Shown here piece by piece: positions 4,676 to 5,724 of a stretch of DNA of 5,724 bases; position 1 is the first letter of the stretch; each line of letters begins with the position of its first letter. The DNA lies in NCBI GenBank assembly GCA_945865705.1, contig CAMBEY010000195.1, positions 1 to 5,724 on the forward strand, written 5' to 3'. The position numbers and the translations under genes were made by a program. This DNA is from Candidatus Sulfopaludibacter sp. SbA3. Lineage in GTDB: Bacteria > Acidobacteriota > Terriglobia > 2-12-FULL-54-10. The notes beneath the pieces are model-generated. The model was not told the origin of the DNA, searched no databases, and saw only the letters and a list, made by a program, of their open reading frames with translations.

Positions 4676-5724
4676 AACACCGCGGCTTGGCCCGGCGTGA
4701 TCGCGCGCTGCGGTGCGTCGAACTCGATGCGCACGCGACCGCTTTCGTCGATGACGTGCAGTGTGGCGGGCGCCGCGACATGCTGATGGCGAATCTTCAC
4801 CGTCGCCTGTAACACCGCGGGCGCGGAGTCGTAAGCAATCCAATTGACGTCGCGGACGATGCAACTTCGCGTGAGCAGCTCACTGTCATCGCCGACGCGC
4901 ACCTGCTGCGTGGCGCGGTCGAGTGAAATAACGTAGAGCGGCGAGCCGGTGGCGATTCCCAAGCCTTTGCGCTGGCCCACAGTGAAATTTTCAACGCCGC
5001 TGTGGCGCGCCATCACTTTTCCATCTTTGCCGACGATGTCTCCCTCATGGGCCGGAATTTCACTGGACGAGTTGTTGTTGAACTTGCGGATAAATCCTTG
5101 ATAGTCGCCGTCCGGGACGAAACATATTTCCTGACTCTCCGGCTTTTGCGCCACGGGGAGGGTGTGTTTTGCCGCGATCTCGCGCACTTCCGTTTTACGC
5201 ATTCCGCCGAGGGGGAATAACGTCCGGCTCAGTTGCTCCTGAGTGAGTCCAAAAAGAAAGTAAGTCTGATCCTTTGACTCATCCACGGCGCGGCGCAGGA
5301 GATACCGCCCGCGCGCGGCATCGTACTCCACACGGGCGTAGTGCCCGGTAGCGAGATAGTCCGCTCCAATCTGCCGCGCCGTCCTCATTAGGTCTTCGAA
5401 CTTGACGTGATTGTTACAGAGTGTGCAGGGGATGGGGGTGCGGCCCGCGAGATACTCGGCGACGAACGGCTTAATGACGGACTTCTCAAACTGGTCCCGA
5501 AAGTTCAACACATAGAACGGAAAGTCCAGGTGCTCTGCAACTCGCCGGGCATCGTAGACGTCGCTGCCGGAACAGCAGCGGCCTTCGACCTTAGTTGGCC
5601 CAGAGGCAGCATCGTCAGCGCTGTCGGCATTGCGGCGCTGATCATAGAGTTGCATTGTCAGGCCGACAACACGGTAGCCATCACCTTGGAGAATGGCGGC
5701 GACCGTGGAACTATCGACACCACC
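4621..5724 (-). CDS. mnmA: tRNA-specific 2-thiouridylase MnmA (5' end outside window)
   Basis: Partial gene, open to the right edge. The visible 367 residues start inside the ATP PP-loop (GGVDSS), so only about ten N-terminal residues are missing. MnmA activates U34 of tRNA-Lys, -Glu and -Gln by adenylation and inserts sulfur to give s2U34. Counting from the first visible residue, landmarks are GGVDSS (1-6), GRCCSGSDVYDARRVA (48-63), GRTPIPCTLCNNHVKF (94-109) with candidate catalytic C103, ATGHYARV (125-132), SQEICF (197-202) with the second catalytic cysteine C201, GQRKGLGIATG (250-260), and the closing GQAAVFYEGDIVAGGGWI. Both active-site cysteines are present. An ATG at 5653-5655 is internal, since conserved coding continues upstream of it. 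Its tail overlaps the convergent GNAT gene by 55 bp and no terminator is seen between them. Confidence 0.96.
   Translation of the reverse strand, partial: GGVDSSTVAAILQGDGYRVVGLTMQLYDQRRNADSADDAASGPTKVEGRCCSGSDVYDARRVAEHLDFPFYVLNFRDQFEKSVIKPFVAEYLAGRTPIPCTLCNNHVKFEDLMRTARQIGADYLATGHYARVEYDAARGRYLLRRAVDESKDQTYFLFGLTQEQLSRTLFPLGGMRKTEVREIAAKHTLPVAQKPESQEICFVPDGDYQGFIRKFNNNSSSEIPAHEGDIVGKDGKVMARHSGVENFTVGQRKGLGIATGSPLYVISLDRATQQVRVGDDSELLTRSCIVRDVNWIAYDSAPAVLQATVKIRHQHVAAPATLHVIDESGRVRIEFDAPQRAITPGQAAVFYEGDIVAGGGWIESAAD

Noticed and set aside
5002..5220. 72-codon plus-strand open frame inside mnmA
   Set aside because: It lies wholly antisense to well-conserved MnmA sequence, including SQEICF, and its translation shows no family motif.

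Overview
This window is about 60% GC by eye and compact. It has four genes on the plus strand, then one on the minus strand that runs off the right edge: an aryl-acid adenylating enzyme (208-1968), an alpha/beta hydrolase (2044-2778), MazG (2887-3753), a GNAT-family protein of the COG3375 type (3845-4675), and the tRNA 2-thiouridylase MnmA (4621-5724, minus, 5' end missing). The organism is most likely a member of Acidobacteriota. That inference rests on the MnmA and GNAT sequence types and on an intergenic repeat (GTCATTCCGA...GCAGCGAGGAATCTGC) that I remember as common there. No marker gene settles it.

Layout: 1-207 is a leader with no supportable gene. It holds nested inverted repeats and one copy (minus orientation) of a 25-bp intergenic repeat. 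The ligase and hydrolase are separated by 75 bp, which carries the second copy of that 25-bp repeat, and are probably co-transcribed. The 108-bp gap before mazG contains the GTCATTCCGA-type repeat, which creates a false N-terminal extension of MazG. The 91-bp gap after mazG starts with the first 12 bases found after the ligase gene. The GNAT gene and mnmA are convergent and overlap by 55 bp.

Functionally this is mostly housekeeping (nucleotide-pool cleaning by MazG, tRNA wobble-uridine thiolation by MnmA) plus an orphan aryl-acid ligase and hydrolase pair of unknown pathway. No carrier protein, isochorismatase or peptide synthetase is visible, so a siderophore role is not shown.

The most unusual signals are at the DNA level. 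The heptamer TGACTCA occurs eight times (both strands counted), and GACTCACT seven times, in 5.7 kb, mostly inside genes. Several of these fall in poorly conserved insertions. The ligase also carries a 12-bp repeat in five tandem copies, encoding (PLLA)5, next to a cluster of these octamers; together they form an in-frame insertion of about 40 residues. I see no clear novel multi-gene system. The candidates for something undescribed are the repeat families and the insertion they may have built.
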